25,298 bases of DNA from Moraxella pluranimalium (GCF_002014825.1 NZ_MUYU01000025.1:25728-51025); one strand, 5' to 3'. Shown: positions 1-8,122, numbered from the stretch's first letter. Notes: generated by a model from the letters alone, not told the origin. Program-made: numbers and translations.

Positions 1-24
1 CTTTTTTGTTGTCAGGATTTTGTA

Positions 25-414
25 CTATTCGCAGGAATAGAAAGAGATATCAGAAATTTTACAGGTGTTTCCTGTGCACTTAAATTTAAAATAATTGGTT
101 GCTGTTTGCCCATATTGCTTAAAGGTAGCTTTGACCCGACCGTTGGAAGCATTACTAACTTTGACAGCAGCATTAGTTTGGGGGTCTTGATTGCCCCATA
201 ATGGATCATTGTCACAAATTGTAGTTCTGTTATAGTGATTGCGCAAACCTGGTGTTGCATGACGCATAATTGCAGCCATACTGTCATCTGTTCGCTTGGC
301 TTCACTGTATATAGACTTTACGATATTGATTTTTTGTTGCGTTTGATTAGCATTAGCTAAATTGGGTGTGATAGCTACTGCCAATACCGTGACTAGTCCA
401 ACTAGTTTTTTCAT
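25..414 (-). CDS. Small secreted four-cysteine protein, unknown function
   Basis: I do not recognise a specific function. The 129-residue product starts with a typical Sec signal peptide: a KK n-region, a hydrophobic stretch VGLVTVLAVAITP, and likely cleavage after ANA near residue 23. The mature part is about 105 residues, with four cysteines (one mid-protein in TICDN, three near the C-terminus). That number would allow two disulfides in the periplasm. The start is chosen from the ribosome-binding site: two ATG codons are adjacent, and the AAGGAG sequence lies only 2 nt before the first but 5 nt before the second, so the second (412-414) is preferred. It lies downstream of the DUF2147 gene on the same strand, but a terminator separates them. 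The IVKSIYSEAK opening of the mature region resembles DUF3828-like secreted proteins only loosely. Confidence 0.75.
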   Translation of the reverse strand: MKKLVGLVTVLAVAITPNLANANQTQQKINIVKSIYSEAKRTDDSMAAIMRHATPGLRNHYNRTTICDNDPLWGNQDPQTNAAVKVSNASNGRVKATFKQYGQTATNYFKFKCTGNTCKISDISFYSCE

Positions 415-488
415 CATCGCTCCTTATGGCTGTTGGCGGATTAAATTTATCATATTTAATCATACCATATTTAAATTGTCTTTCAAAT

Positions 489-518
489 AAAAATGCACCG
501 TAAAAACGGTGCATTTTG
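489..518 (-). terminator. Rho-independent terminator after the DUF2147 gene
   Basis: A perfect 11-bp inverted repeat (490-500 with 507-517, core TGCACCG/CGGTGCA) has a 6-nt loop. Read on the minus strand it ends in a T-rich run (TTTTTATTT). It lies about 30 nt beyond the stop codon of the DUF2147 gene. Confidence 0.85.
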
Positions 519-550
519 TTAAACAGAGCCAATTAAATAGCTTGGTAAGA

Positions 551-916
551 TTATTGTCTTACGCCTGTTTGAGTGCCAGTGATGCTCTTGATGGTTAGGT
601 TGTTACCGCTTACCGTGATGTTCACTGTGCCTTTGATGCGTAGTGTTGGGTGTTCGCCTTTACCTTTGTACTTGCCGCCACCTTGTGACTGGATGTCAGT
701 TAGGATGGTGCGACCTTCGGTTTTTTTGGCTTTTTCGGTTAGACCTTTGGTCATCACGCCAACGAATTTATCACCTGATTGGCTGATGGTGATGATGGCT
801 TTGGCTTCACCTTTTTCGGTCATCTTCCATTTACCGACGATTGGGTCAGCTGCCATTGCTGATGCTGATAGTAGAACGCCAGCACCGATTGCCATTAGTT
901 TGGTTGCAAATTTCAT
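551..916 (-). CDS. DUF2147-family exported protein
   Basis: The 121-residue product has a clear signal peptide (MKFATKLMAIGAG, cleavage after SAMA near residue 22). The mature domain begins DPIVGKWKM and continues with alternating short beta strands (AIITISQSGDKFVGVM, TLRIKGTVNITVSG). The D-x-x-x-G-x-W opening and the G-rich middle are typical of DUF2147 proteins, which are small periplasmic beta-rich proteins of unknown role. The length fits the family. The start is supported by AAGGAG placed 7 nt upstream of ATG. A promoter lies upstream (-10 TATAAT) and a strong terminator downstream, so this is probably a single-gene unit. No cysteines are present in the mature domain, unlike the neighbouring four-cysteine protein. 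I infer a periplasmic location but no function. Confidence 0.85.
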   Translation of the reverse strand: MKFATKLMAIGAGVLLSASAMAADPIVGKWKMTEKGEAKAIITISQSGDKFVGVMTKGLTEKAKKTEGRTILTDIQSQGGGKYKGKGEHPTLRIKGTVNITVSGNNLTIKSITGTQTGVRQ

Positions 917-981
917 AATTCACTCCTTGTGGTTTGTCATGGATAATCAATAAACCCACTTGTGTGTACAAGCTTAATGGC

Positions 982-1010
982 ATTATAACCAAGCTATACA
1001 ACAAAAGCAA
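982..1010 (-). promoter_or_regulatory. Predicted sigma-70 promoter of the DUF2147 gene
   Basis: On the minus strand there is a perfect -10 TATAAT (982-987), a 17-nt spacer, and a partial -35 TTGCTT (1005-1010). Transcription would begin near 975, leaving a leader of about 60 nt before the ATG at 916. Confidence 0.6.
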
Positions 1011-1112
1011 ACCGGTATAGACAGATTTTTGTAGTGATTTGCCATGCTTTTGTTACAGTCGGTGAACGCTTGTATCTTATTGACTTTGATGGAGAAATGC
1101 TTTGGTTAAATT

Positions 1113-1391
1113 TTAGGCAAATGGATTGTCAATCTCTTCAACTGGGGCAGTCGCTACGCTCATCTCATCGGGCAAATCTGCCATCTGCTCAAGCGCTGTC
1201 ACAAGCTGACTACTGATGGCTTGTAGTGCTTTGGCTTGGGCAAGTCCGTCTTTGCTTTTGGCAATCGTCAATTCCCCAAACAGCACCACAGTATCCAAGC
1301 CGTTTTCGATGGTCAAACCGCCGATGGTCAGCACTTCATGGTCATTATCAAAAGGTGTCATCGTTGTCATGTCATTCATTAGAGTATTCAT
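1113..1391 (-). CDS. Small conserved acidic protein, unknown function
   Basis: This 92-residue cytosolic protein is acidic and has no signal peptide or membrane segment. It reads as a folded core (VLTIGGLTIENGLDTVVLFGEL), a helix (DGLAQAKALQAISSQLVTALEQM) and an acidic tail ending EIDNPFA. I recall similar small proteins in Acinetobacter and Moraxella, but none has a function I can name. Start choice is uncertain: M1 has no clear Shine-Dalgarno, and M5, M8 and M11 are alternatives just downstream. It follows the endonuclease lipoprotein gene by 14 nt on the same strand, so translational coupling is likely and would explain the missing ribosome-binding site. Codon use matches its neighbours, which supports a real gene. 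Confidence 0.75.
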   Translation of the reverse strand: MNTLMNDMTTMTPFDNDHEVLTIGGLTIENGLDTVVLFGELTIAKSKDGLAQAKALQAISSQLVTALEQMADLPDEMSVATAPVEEIDNPFA

Positions 1392-1405
1392 TTAGCTTGT
1401 ATTAT

Positions 1406-2392
1406 TTAACTTCTTAAAAATGTCACCACATAGCGCACCATCGCATCACCAAAGGCAAGCCAGCTGTGGGGCGTATTAAGCATGATGGCTTCGGCTTGCT
1501 TGTCGGTCATTGGGCTAGGTAGGGCATGGGCGTGGTTTTGGACGGCGGTCGCAAGACTTGGCATGGCAAGGATGCCCGTACGCTTGGCAAGCGCTTGTAA
1601 GCTGATGACTTCATAATTGCCCGTGCTGTCATTGGGCGAATAATACACGCCAGCTTGGTTTAGCTTTGGGATATATACCGCCTTAAAAAAGTGGCTCGGC
1701 ACCATTACACGGCCGCCGATACGCTGTACGCTTTGCCCATCAAAGACCACGCCAGTCACCACATACACTTCACCATAGCGTACTGCCAGCGTGCGGGTGG
1801 CGTTTTCGATATGACGCCAAAGATTGCGGTTGTGCTCGCCATGTTGGGGTGCGATATTGGCAAGGCTAAAGCTAGCATACTGCTCATCGACGGTCGCCAT
1901 GTCGCCATTGGGGGCGATGTGTCCACGGTCAAACCCCGAACGGCGATAGTCGGCAAGCTCGGCACGCACATCGCTTGGCAATCGGCGCTCGGCACGAAAG
2001 CTGTCATTACGCGCTAAGGTGCGAGCTTGTTGTACTCGCTGATTGGTCAGGTGCGATGCCGACCAAAATGGCGTGCGAGAGATGCCCGAATACAGCGTGG
2101 CAAAGCCGTCAAAGCACAGCGCATACAGCTGACGGTTGAGCTTATCGCCTTTTGTGCCGACAAGCGCAGGCGCGCTTTGATAAAATTGATGTTGGCAAGC
2201 TTGATAGCTGTCAAATCCCGTCTCAAAGCGATAGCTAAGTGGCGAAACCGCAGGCGTGGTATCGCTTGGCGTCGGTACTGTGTTTGGCGTTGGGCTTGGG
2301 CTTGGATTTGGTGTAGGCTCAAGGCTGATGGTACAACTGCTAAGCAGGATGGTTATCGCTACACAAGCGGTACGGAATAAAAATCGGCTCAT
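1406..2392 (-). CDS. DNA/RNA non-specific endonuclease lipoprotein (NUC family)
   Basis: This is a secreted nuclease of the Serratia-nuclease (NUC, beta-beta-alpha metal) type, which cuts DNA and RNA without sequence preference. Starting at the ATG at 2390-2392, residues 1-20 form a lipoprotein signal ending in the lipobox LSSC, so the mature protein would be lipid-anchored at Cys20. A proline/threonine/serine-rich linker follows (about 25-50). The catalytic motif DRGHIAPNGDM is at 155-165 with general-base His158. The Mg-binding Asn190 is in the HNRNLWRHIE stretch at 187-196. An in-frame start at 2431 would add 13 residues and lengthen the signal sequence; neither start has a convincing Shine-Dalgarno. 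The gene is divergent from mutY and followed at 14 nt by a small conserved protein. Plausible roles are nucleic-acid scavenging or degradation of extracellular DNA. Confidence 0.87.
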   Translation of the reverse strand: MSRFLFRTACVAITILLSSCTISLEPTPNPSPSPTPNTVPTPSDTTPAVSPLSYRFETGFDSYQACQHQFYQSAPALVGTKGDKLNRQLYALCFDGFATLYSGISRTPFWSASHLTNQRVQQARTLARNDSFRAERRLPSDVRAELADYRRSGFDRGHIAPNGDMATVDEQYASFSLANIAPQHGEHNRNLWRHIENATRTLAVRYGEVYVVTGVVFDGQSVQRIGGRVMVPSHFFKAVYIPKLNQAGVYYSPNDSTGNYEVISLQALAKRTGILAMPSLATAVQNHAHALPSPMTDKQAEAIMLNTPHSWLAFGDAMVRYVVTFLRS

Positions 2393-2469
2393 CATCGGTG
2401 CGTGCAAAACAAAGATTGTAATTGGTGTCATAGCTTTTTATAATGAACGAATTTTAGCAGTTAATCATC

Positions 2470-3666
2470 ATGACAACAACCAATTTGACAGCGGATTTGA
2501 CAATCAGCACCTGTGATACTACCGAGATGGTATTGCCAAGCAAATTTGCCACACGGCTTTTGGCGTGGTTTGAGCAATCGGGGCGACATGATTTGCCGTG
2601 GCAGTTTCATCATCAAGACCATGCTGATATCTATGCGGTATGGCTGTCTGAAGTGATGCTACAGCAGACGCAGGTGGCGACAGTGATGGGGTATTTTGAG
2701 CGGTTTTTGGCAAAATTCCCCACCGTGCAGGATTTGGCGGTAGCGTCATGGGATGATGTTGCGACCTTATGGGCGGGGCTTGGCTACTATGCTCGGGCAC
2801 GCAATCTACACGCAGGGGCGGTTCAAGTGGCTGATTTTATTGATAAAACTGGTCATTTTCCGCAGACGGTGGATGAGTGGCAAGCCATCAAAGGTGTTGG
2901 ACGCTCCACTGCAGGGGCGATTGTGGCGATGGGTGTGCGTGATTTTGGGGTGATTTGTGATGGCAATGTCAAGCGAGTGCTGACACGCCACCGTGCCATT
3001 GATGGCGATATCACCAAGTCCGCTACCGATAAGGCGCTATGGCAACTTGCCACCGCTTTGACACCTAAGATGGATAGCGGTAAATACGCACAAGCGATGA
3101 TGGATTTGGGGGCGACCATCTGCACTCGCACCAAGCCCAAGTGCGATATCTGCCCTGTGGCAATCGACTGCCAAGCACGGCTTATGGGCAAACAAGCCAC
3201 TTATCCTGTCAAGAAAAAATCTGCACCCAAGCCGCACCGCCATAGTCTAGCGGTCGCACTCATGTACCAAGATGATACGCTATGGCTGCAACGACATAAT
3301 GATGGCGGTATCTGGGATGGGCTGTGGTGCTTGCCAATGATGACACTGGCATCGGATGCGGATGGGTTGCTTAGCCAAGATATGCTTAATCAGCTGATGG
3401 ATAATGCGACCGAGATGTCATCACTAGCTGAGCAGGTGCTATTTGATGCGCTTGGTACGCTACCACATCCGCCCGTAGAGCATCATATCAAGCATACGCT
3501 GACGCATTTTCACTGGCATATCTATCTTGTGACGCTCAAGGTGGATGAGCGGTTGTATCAACTGCTAAATCACTCGCTACAATCGGTTCATGCGGATTTT
3601 GTGTGGGCTGATGGTGAGAATTTGGCAAAGCCTGTGGCGATGGATAAGCTGTTAAAAAAGGCTTGA
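2470..3666 (+). CDS. mutY: Adenine DNA glycosylase MutY
   Basis: MutY removes adenine mispaired with 8-oxoguanine in base-excision repair. Numbering from the ATG at 2470, the catalytic Glu61 is in WLSEVMLQQT and the helix-hairpin-helix is at 140-151 (IKGVGRSTAGAI). The catalytic Asp164 is in ICDGNVKRVL. The 4Fe-4S ligands are Cys218, Cys225, Cys228 and Cys234 with the expected C-x6-C-x2-C-x5-C spacing. The C-terminal part (from about 255) is the NUDIX-like domain that reads 8-oxoG. At 398 residues it is somewhat long. The in-frame ATG at 2527 (residue 20) would give an N-terminus matching E. coli MutY more closely, and no Shine-Dalgarno decides between them. The last codons overlap the hairpin of the converging ispA terminator. 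All key residues are present, so the enzyme should be active. Confidence 0.96.
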   Translation: MTTTNLTADLTISTCDTTEMVLPSKFATRLLAWFEQSGRHDLPWQFHHQDHADIYAVWLSEVMLQQTQVATVMGYFERFLAKFPTVQDLAVASWDDVATLWAGLGYYARARNLHAGAVQVADFIDKTGHFPQTVDEWQAIKGVGRSTAGAIVAMGVRDFGVICDGNVKRVLTRHRAIDGDITKSATDKALWQLATALTPKMDSGKYAQAMMDLGATICTRTKPKCDICPVAIDCQARLMGKQATYPVKKKSAPKPHRHSLAVALMYQDDTLWLQRHNDGGIWDGLWCLPMMTLASDADGLLSQDMLNQLMDNATEMSSLAEQVLFDALGTLPHPPVEHHIKHTLTHFHWHIYLVTLKVDERLYQLLNHSLQSVHADFVWADGENLAKPVAMDKLLKKA

Positions 3667-3685
3667 CGGGTTTATCGTCAAGCCT
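3654..3685 (-). terminator. Terminator of the rnr-ispA operon, overlapping the mutY stop
   Basis: A perfect 10-bp inverted repeat (3659-3668 with 3676-3685, AGGCTTGACG/CGTCAAGCCT) has a 7-nt loop. Read on the minus strand it ends in TTTTTT (3659-3654). It starts 5 nt beyond the ispA stop codon, and its distal arm contains the mutY TGA stop codon. The plus-strand side has no T run, so it should mainly serve ispA. Confidence 0.85.
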
Positions 3686-3690
3686 ACTGC

Positions 3691-4611
3691 TCAAAACGCA
3701 CGCACCTGTAGCCACTGTACAATCTGCGACAATAAATTGTCATCGCCAAACGACGCCACGGCTTGTTCGGCATCATCAAATAACTGGTCGGCATAACGGC
3801 GTGCGCCATCGACACCGAGCAGTTTGACATAGGTGGATTTTTCAAGTTTTTCATCACTGCCGGCAGGCTTGCCTAGCGTGGCGGTATCGGCGGTGACATC
3901 CAGTACATCATCTTGCACCTGAAAGGCAAGCCCTACCGAGCGAGCATATTGACCGAGCTTTTGCATCATCGTATCATCAGCATGAGCGCAGATGCCACCC
4001 ATCATCACTGATGCTTCGATGAGTGCGCCTGTCTTATCACGGTGGATGGCTTCGAGCTCGTCTTGATTGAGTGTTTTTTGTTCACCTTCGATATCGAGCA
4101 TCTGACCTGTCACCATGCGCCGTGCTCGTGGCACAAGTGTTTGTAATAGCTTTAGGCTGATATCAGACGGCTCATCTGATGACCCAGCCAGCACTTCAAA
4201 GGCAATTGACTGCAAGGCATCACCTGCCAAGAGTGCCACACCTTCACCATAGACCACATGACAAGTCGGCTTGCCACGGCGTAGCTCATCATCATCCATA
4301 CAAGGCAAATCATCATGTACGAGCGAATATCCGTGTATCATCTCAACGGCTGCCATTGCACGCAGTACCCACGCCATCTGCGCTGTGGTGATGGGGCGAG
4401 ATGTATGCGCTGATACCGTCAAAAAAGTCGCCAAGACAAGCAGTGGCCGCACTCGTTTACCGCCATTACTCATCGCATAGCGACAAGCATCATCAAGCGG
4501 ACTGGGTAGGGCGGCCTGCGTCAGTGCTTGGTCGATGGTATCGCTAAGGTGCGTCATCTGCCATGTCTGTAATTCGCCAAGCATCTGAATCTGTTGGATG
4601 GATTGTGTCAT
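3691..4611 (-). CDS. ispA: Farnesyl diphosphate synthase (polyprenyl synthetase)
   Basis: This enzyme condenses dimethylallyl or geranyl diphosphate with isopentenyl diphosphate to make farnesyl diphosphate, the precursor of ubiquinone side chains and undecaprenyl carrier lipid. It is soluble and all-helical. The GGKRVRP substrate-binding motif is at 50-56. The first aspartate-rich motif (DDLPCMDDDELRRG) begins at Asp100 and has the two-residue insertion typical of bacterial FPP synthases. The second (QDDVLDV) has Asp234, Asp235 and Asp238. The GKPAGSDEKLEKSTYVKLLG stretch is also characteristic. The 306-residue length fits. It is the last gene of a minus-strand operon, starting 1 nt after the stop codon of a small membrane protein. 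Its own Shine-Dalgarno is weak, which suggests translational coupling. Confidence 0.95.
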   Translation of the reverse strand: MTQSIQQIQMLGELQTWQMTHLSDTIDQALTQAALPSPLDDACRYAMSNGGKRVRPLLVLATFLTVSAHTSRPITTAQMAWVLRAMAAVEMIHGYSLVHDDLPCMDDDELRRGKPTCHVVYGEGVALLAGDALQSIAFEVLAGSSDEPSDISLKLLQTLVPRARRMVTGQMLDIEGEQKTLNQDELEAIHRDKTGALIEASVMMGGICAHADDTMMQKLGQYARSVGLAFQVQDDVLDVTADTATLGKPAGSDEKLEKSTYVKLLGVDGARRYADQLFDDAEQAVASFGDDNLLSQIVQWLQVRAF

Positions 4612-4612
4612 A

Positions 4613-4963
4613 TTATTTCTTAAGTTTATTTTGATAATATCGTACAGTCAAGATGGCTTGGGTCAGCCCAAGTACAATCATCAGCACCCACGGTACGCTC
4701 AAGGATGGATTGCCTGTGGCGATGATTTGACTGATTAGATAAGCGATATAAACCGCCAAGCCAAAGGCATAAATCTTAAACTTGGTTTTGGGGAAATTTA
4801 CCGAAAAAGCCAAAATCACCATCAAAAACACCGCCGAGCCAATCAATAGCCACAGACCGCCCATGCCAAGAATGCCGACCAGCACACCGCTAAGCATATA
4901 GGCGGTGAGCCAGTCTGTGATATCTTCCAAGAATGGATAGCGTGCTTTAGGTTTATTATTCAT
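4613..4963 (-). CDS. Small multi-pass inner-membrane protein, unknown function
   Basis: This 116-residue protein has three or four predicted membrane segments: about 20-54 (probably two closely spaced helices rich in Gly, Leu and Val), 62-83, and 89-108. A short polar N-terminus (NNKPKARYPFLEDITDW) and a basic C-terminus (YYQNKLKK) suggest cytoplasmic ends. I see no catalytic or binding motif and do not recognise the family. A good ribosome-binding site, AAGGAT, sits 6 nt before the ATG. The gene begins 23 nt after rnr and ends 1 nt before ispA, so all three are probably co-transcribed. A link to isoprenoid lipid metabolism is possible from position only. Confidence 0.8.
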   Translation of the reverse strand: MNNKPKARYPFLEDITDWLTAYMLSGVLVGILGMGGLWLLIGSAVFLMVILAFSVNFPKTKFKIYAFGLAVYIAYLISQIIATGNPSLSVPWVLMIVLGLTQAILTVRYYQNKLKK

Positions 4964-4986
4964 CTCATATCCTTATGATTTTACGC

Positions 4987-7296
4987 TTAAGCTTTGGCTT
5001 TGCGGCGGCTTTTGGTTTTGCCCAAGTTGCCTGATTTACCTGCCTTGCCTGTTGATTTGGGTTTATCGATGGCTTTGGCAACGCCATCACTGCCCAATTG
5101 GCTCAGCTGTTCGATGAGTTTAAAGTCAATTTGCAATAAATCCATATTCACACCTGCCACTTGGATCAGTAGGCTGTCACCCAGTCCGAATTTTGAGCCT
5201 TTATCGCCGATGAGTTTTTGTTCTCGCTCATCATAATCAAAGTACTCATTGCCCAGTCCTGAGATGTGAATCAAACCTTCGATAAACAGCTCATTGAGAG
5301 TTACAAACAGCCCAAAGCTTGTCACCGTGGCGACAGTTGCGGTAAATTCATCACCGATATGACGCTGCATATAGTGGCATTTTAGCCATGTTTCGACATC
5401 ACGGGATGCTTCTTCGGCACGGCGTTCAGTAAGGCTTGTCTGCTCACCGGCTTCATCGAGCGAGCCATATAGGGTATCGGCAGGTTTTTGGCCGGTGACT
5501 TTGTCTTTGATGGCACGATGTAGCATCAAATCCGGATAGCGACGAATTGGGCTGGTAAAATGGCTGTATTCATCATACGCCAAGCCAAAATGTCCAATAT
5601 TATCAGGGCTATAATTCGCCTGCATCATCGAGCGTAGTAGCATACTATGGATGCTTGCCGCATCAGGGCGGTCGGCAGTGGCCTTGATGATACGCTGATA
5701 ATCTTCATGCGTTGGCGACTCGCTTGGGAATGATAGGCCAAAGCTTTTGACATACTCGTGCAGGCGAGCAGATTTTTCGTCATTGGGCTTATCGTGGTTG
5801 CGATACAGCACAGGCAGTTCGTGCTTGAGTGCAAAATTTGCCGCACAGGTATTGGCAAGTAGCATCATCTCTTCGATGAGCTTGTGTGCATCACCACGAG
5901 TGCGAGCGACGATATCGACGATGTCGCCATCTTTGCCAAATTTGATATAAGTCTCAGCGGTCTCAAACGCCATCGCACCTCGCTCTTCACGACGGGCATC
6001 TAGGATTTGGTACAGCTGATGCAAAGTATCAATCGATTTGAGCACATCGCCATTACGCACCAAATCATCGGGCAGGGTTTCGTTGGTCGGGTCGTTAAAA
6101 TAGGCATTGACTTGATTATAGGTCAAGCGTGCCTGTGAGTGCATCACCGCAGGGTAGAACTCATAGCCAGTCACCTTGCCGCCACGAGAGACCTTAATAT
6201 CAGCGACCATGCACAGACGGTCAACCTTTGGGTTCAATGAACACAAGCCGTTGGATAGGGCTTCTGGTAGCATCGGAATGACTCGATGTGGGAAATATAC
6301 CGAAGTACCACGCTCATAAGCATCGACATCAAGCGGTGAGCGTGGCGTGACATAATGGCTGACATCAGCGATGGCGACGACGACACGATAGTTACCGCCA
6401 GCACGCTTTTCGGCATAGACAGCATCGTCAAAGTCACGAGAATCTTCACCGTCGATGGTCACCAGTGGCAAATGACGCAAATCCACACGCCCTGCAAAGT
6501 CCTTATCAGATGGCTCATCAAAGCTTGATGCCTGCTTGAGCGTCTCTTTGCTAAATTCATGCGGAATGCCATAATTATACAGCGTGGTCTCGATGATTAA
6601 TTCACGATCATTCAGGTTGCTCAGTAGTTCGGTGATTTTGCCAGTAGCGAACTCTTGATAAGTCGGCAAATCGATGATGGCAACCTTGACATCATCACCG
6701 ATACCAGCATTCATCGCCATCACATTGTCATCGCTGACGGTGATGGGCTGATGGGCGTTAGCACCAGATAACTGCACAAAAAAGCCTTCGCCGTCATAAG
6801 CAAGTTTGCCAATGAACTCCAGCTGATGACGGTGTGTCACCGTCGTGATGCGTGCTTCTGCCTTGCCACGGTATTCGCTAGCGACCACTTCGACCGTATC
6901 GCCATCAAAGACCAGTCGCATTTGTTTTTCGTGCAAAAACAAGTCAGGCATATCAGGCAGCACCACAAAGCCAAAGCCTTTTGGGTTGGCGGATACTGTG
7001 CCAGTCAAGATGGTCGGCAAGGGGGCGACACTAAAATGAATACCATCGCTACGCTCAAGCTGAGAATCTCTGAGCATGGCCTTTAGGCGATTGGTCAGGG
7101 CAAAAAATTTATCTTCATCATCCAAGATGCCAAAATGCATGGCAAGCGATTCTTGGGTGGCAGGATTGCCTTGATTGGTGATGTCTGCCACTGTCTGCAA
7201 AATCAGCAGGCGTGACGGAATTGGGTTTTGGTATTTTGTTGCTTCGACCGCTGCATTGGGGTCATTCCATTTGGTTTTTTTTGTTTTGTTGGTCAT
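4987..7296 (-). CDS. rnr: Ribonuclease R (3'-5' exoribonuclease)
   Basis: RNase R degrades structured RNA 3' to 5', taking part in mRNA decay, rRNA quality control and trans-translation. The 769-residue chain shows a winged-helix region at about 25-90 and cold-shock/OB domains (about 95-240, with NPKGFGFVVLPD at 104-115). The RNB catalytic domain starts near 270; its active-site aspartates are Asp282, Asp288, Asp290 and Asp291 in DGEDSRDFDDA. The FTSPIRRYPDLMLHRAI stretch is diagnostic of the RNB domain. An S1 domain follows (FTATVATVTSFGLFVTL), then a short basic tail (KSRRKAKA). The start is supported by AAGGT 5 nt before ATG. It is first in the operon with a small membrane gene and ispA. 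An extended -10 promoter lies just upstream. Confidence 0.97.
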   Translation of the reverse strand: MTNKTKKTKWNDPNAAVEATKYQNPIPSRLLILQTVADITNQGNPATQESLAMHFGILDDEDKFFALTNRLKAMLRDSQLERSDGIHFSVAPLPTILTGTVSANPKGFGFVVLPDMPDLFLHEKQMRLVFDGDTVEVVASEYRGKAEARITTVTHRHQLEFIGKLAYDGEGFFVQLSGANAHQPITVSDDNVMAMNAGIGDDVKVAIIDLPTYQEFATGKITELLSNLNDRELIIETTLYNYGIPHEFSKETLKQASSFDEPSDKDFAGRVDLRHLPLVTIDGEDSRDFDDAVYAEKRAGGNYRVVVAIADVSHYVTPRSPLDVDAYERGTSVYFPHRVIPMLPEALSNGLCSLNPKVDRLCMVADIKVSRGGKVTGYEFYPAVMHSQARLTYNQVNAYFNDPTNETLPDDLVRNGDVLKSIDTLHQLYQILDARREERGAMAFETAETYIKFGKDGDIVDIVARTRGDAHKLIEEMMLLANTCAANFALKHELPVLYRNHDKPNDEKSARLHEYVKSFGLSFPSESPTHEDYQRIIKATADRPDAASIHSMLLRSMMQANYSPDNIGHFGLAYDEYSHFTSPIRRYPDLMLHRAIKDKVTGQKPADTLYGSLDEAGEQTSLTERRAEEASRDVETWLKCHYMQRHIGDEFTATVATVTSFGLFVTLNELFIEGLIHISGLGNEYFDYDEREQKLIGDKGSKFGLGDSLLIQVAGVNMDLLQIDFKLIEQLSQLGSDGVAKAIDKPKSTGKAGKSGNLGKTKSRRKAKA

Positions 7297-7332
7297 AATT
7301 TACCTTAAAAATTTCTCTTCTGTGTTTTATCT

Positions 7333-7341
7333 ATTGTAACA
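7333..7341 (-). promoter_or_regulatory. Predicted extended -10 promoter of rnr
   Basis: The minus strand reads TGTTACAAT: an extended -10 (TG, one base, then TACAAT, five of six consensus positions). There is no good -35 at the normal distance. The start point would be near 7326, about 30 nt before the rnr ATG. Confidence 0.5.
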
Positions 7342-7367
7342 TAAAGCTTGAAAAATTGTGCTTTATG
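7340..7367. repeat. Inverted repeat in the -35 zone of the rnr promoter
   Basis: A perfect 8-bp inverted repeat CATAAAGC (7340-7347) and GCTTTATG (7360-7367) flanks a 12-nt AT-rich centre. It lies directly upstream of the rnr -10, where a regulator could bind. It has no flanking T run, so a terminator is unlikely. Confidence 0.45.
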
Positions 7368-7495
7368 GTCTATAAAATTCAGCAGGATGTCGCACTTGTT
7401 CATAAGTACGATGCTATGTTTTGTGAGTGTTTGTCGGTGATTGTTAAGTTGTTGTGTTGGTTTATTGTGGTTTGTTGTGGGTGAATGGGGTAAAA

Positions 7496-8029
7496 ATGTC
7501 GATTATGATTATAAACTTGGCAAAGGGCAATATCGATGCTGATAAGCGGGCTTGTCAAACTCGGTGGCTGGATGAAGTTGCCAAGCTTGAGCGTGTCTTA
7601 TTGCCTGATGATGCGTGGGAGGTGGATGAGATTTGTTCAAGTCTTGGGCAGTTTGGGGCAGGGCTAATGCTTGCTGTAGATGGGACTGATACCCAAATAA
7701 TCAAGGGCTATTGTATTTATCAAATCGTCTTTGAAACTGCCGAAATCCATCGCATCGGCACGCATCCAAGCTATGCTAGGCAAGGGGTGGCGGCATCACT
7801 CATCACAGCACTCGTGGATGAAATGCAACATCAGCACAGCGACAATCTACTGCTAGAAGTCCGAGCGGACAATGCGCCTGCCATCAGCCTGTATCAAAAA
7901 ATGGGCTTTGAAGCGATTGATGTGCGAAAAGGCTACTACCAAACTGCTACAGGTTGCTGTGATGCCATCATCATGCAAAAGCAAGTTGCACCAAGCCATG
8001 CTAATTCCATGTCAATTCAGAATGATTAG
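7496..8029 (+). CDS. rimI: RimI-type GNAT N-acetyltransferase
   Basis: GNAT enzymes transfer acetyl from acetyl-CoA to an amine; RimI acetylates the N-terminal alanine of ribosomal protein bS18. Numbering from the ATG at 7496, motif A runs about 84-103 (IHRIGTHPSYARQGVAASLI) with the acetyl-CoA loop RQGVAA. The LLLEVRADNAPAISLYQKMGF stretch falls at about 118-138. The terminal RKGYY....CDAIIMQ pattern is strongly RimI-like. The 177-residue length is slightly above the usual 150, with a short extra C-terminal tail after residue 164. A GTG start at 7454 is open in frame, but the ATG at 7496 is preferred because GGGG lies 5 nt upstream and the family has no leader there. The gene is divergent from rnr and converges on infC. 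Substrate assignment rests on family likeness. Confidence 0.87.
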   Translation: MSIMIINLAKGNIDADKRACQTRWLDEVAKLERVLLPDDAWEVDEICSSLGQFGAGLMLAVDGTDTQIIKGYCIYQIVFETAEIHRIGTHPSYARQGVAASLITALVDEMQHQHSDNLLLEVRADNAPAISLYQKMGFEAIDVRKGYYQTATGCCDAIIMQKQVAPSHANSMSIQND

Positions 8030-8077
8030 GCTAATTGCCAAGAATGCTTGGTAAAATAGTCAAATCAATCAAAGCAC

Positions 8078-8108
8078 AAAAGGTGATTGCCAATCATTAG
8101 CAATCACC
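8078..8108 (-). terminator. Probable infC terminator
   Basis: A perfect 9-bp inverted repeat GGTGATTGC/GCAATCACC (8082-8090 with 8100-8108) has a 9-nt loop. On the minus strand it is followed by TTTT. It lies about 30 nt past the infC stop codon, indicating that infC transcription ends here rather than continuing into ribosomal protein genes. Confidence 0.65.
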
Positions 8109-8122
8109 ATAGAATGCATTTG

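Noticed and set aside
7454..7495. GTG start extending RimI by 14 residues
   Set aside because: No Shine-Dalgarno precedes it, and the family does not have this leader, whereas the ATG at 7496 has GGGG 5 nt upstream.
8038..8051. Short inverted repeat CCAAG/CTTGG after rimI
   Set aside because: The stem is only 5 bp and has no T run. Two better terminator candidates lie just downstream.
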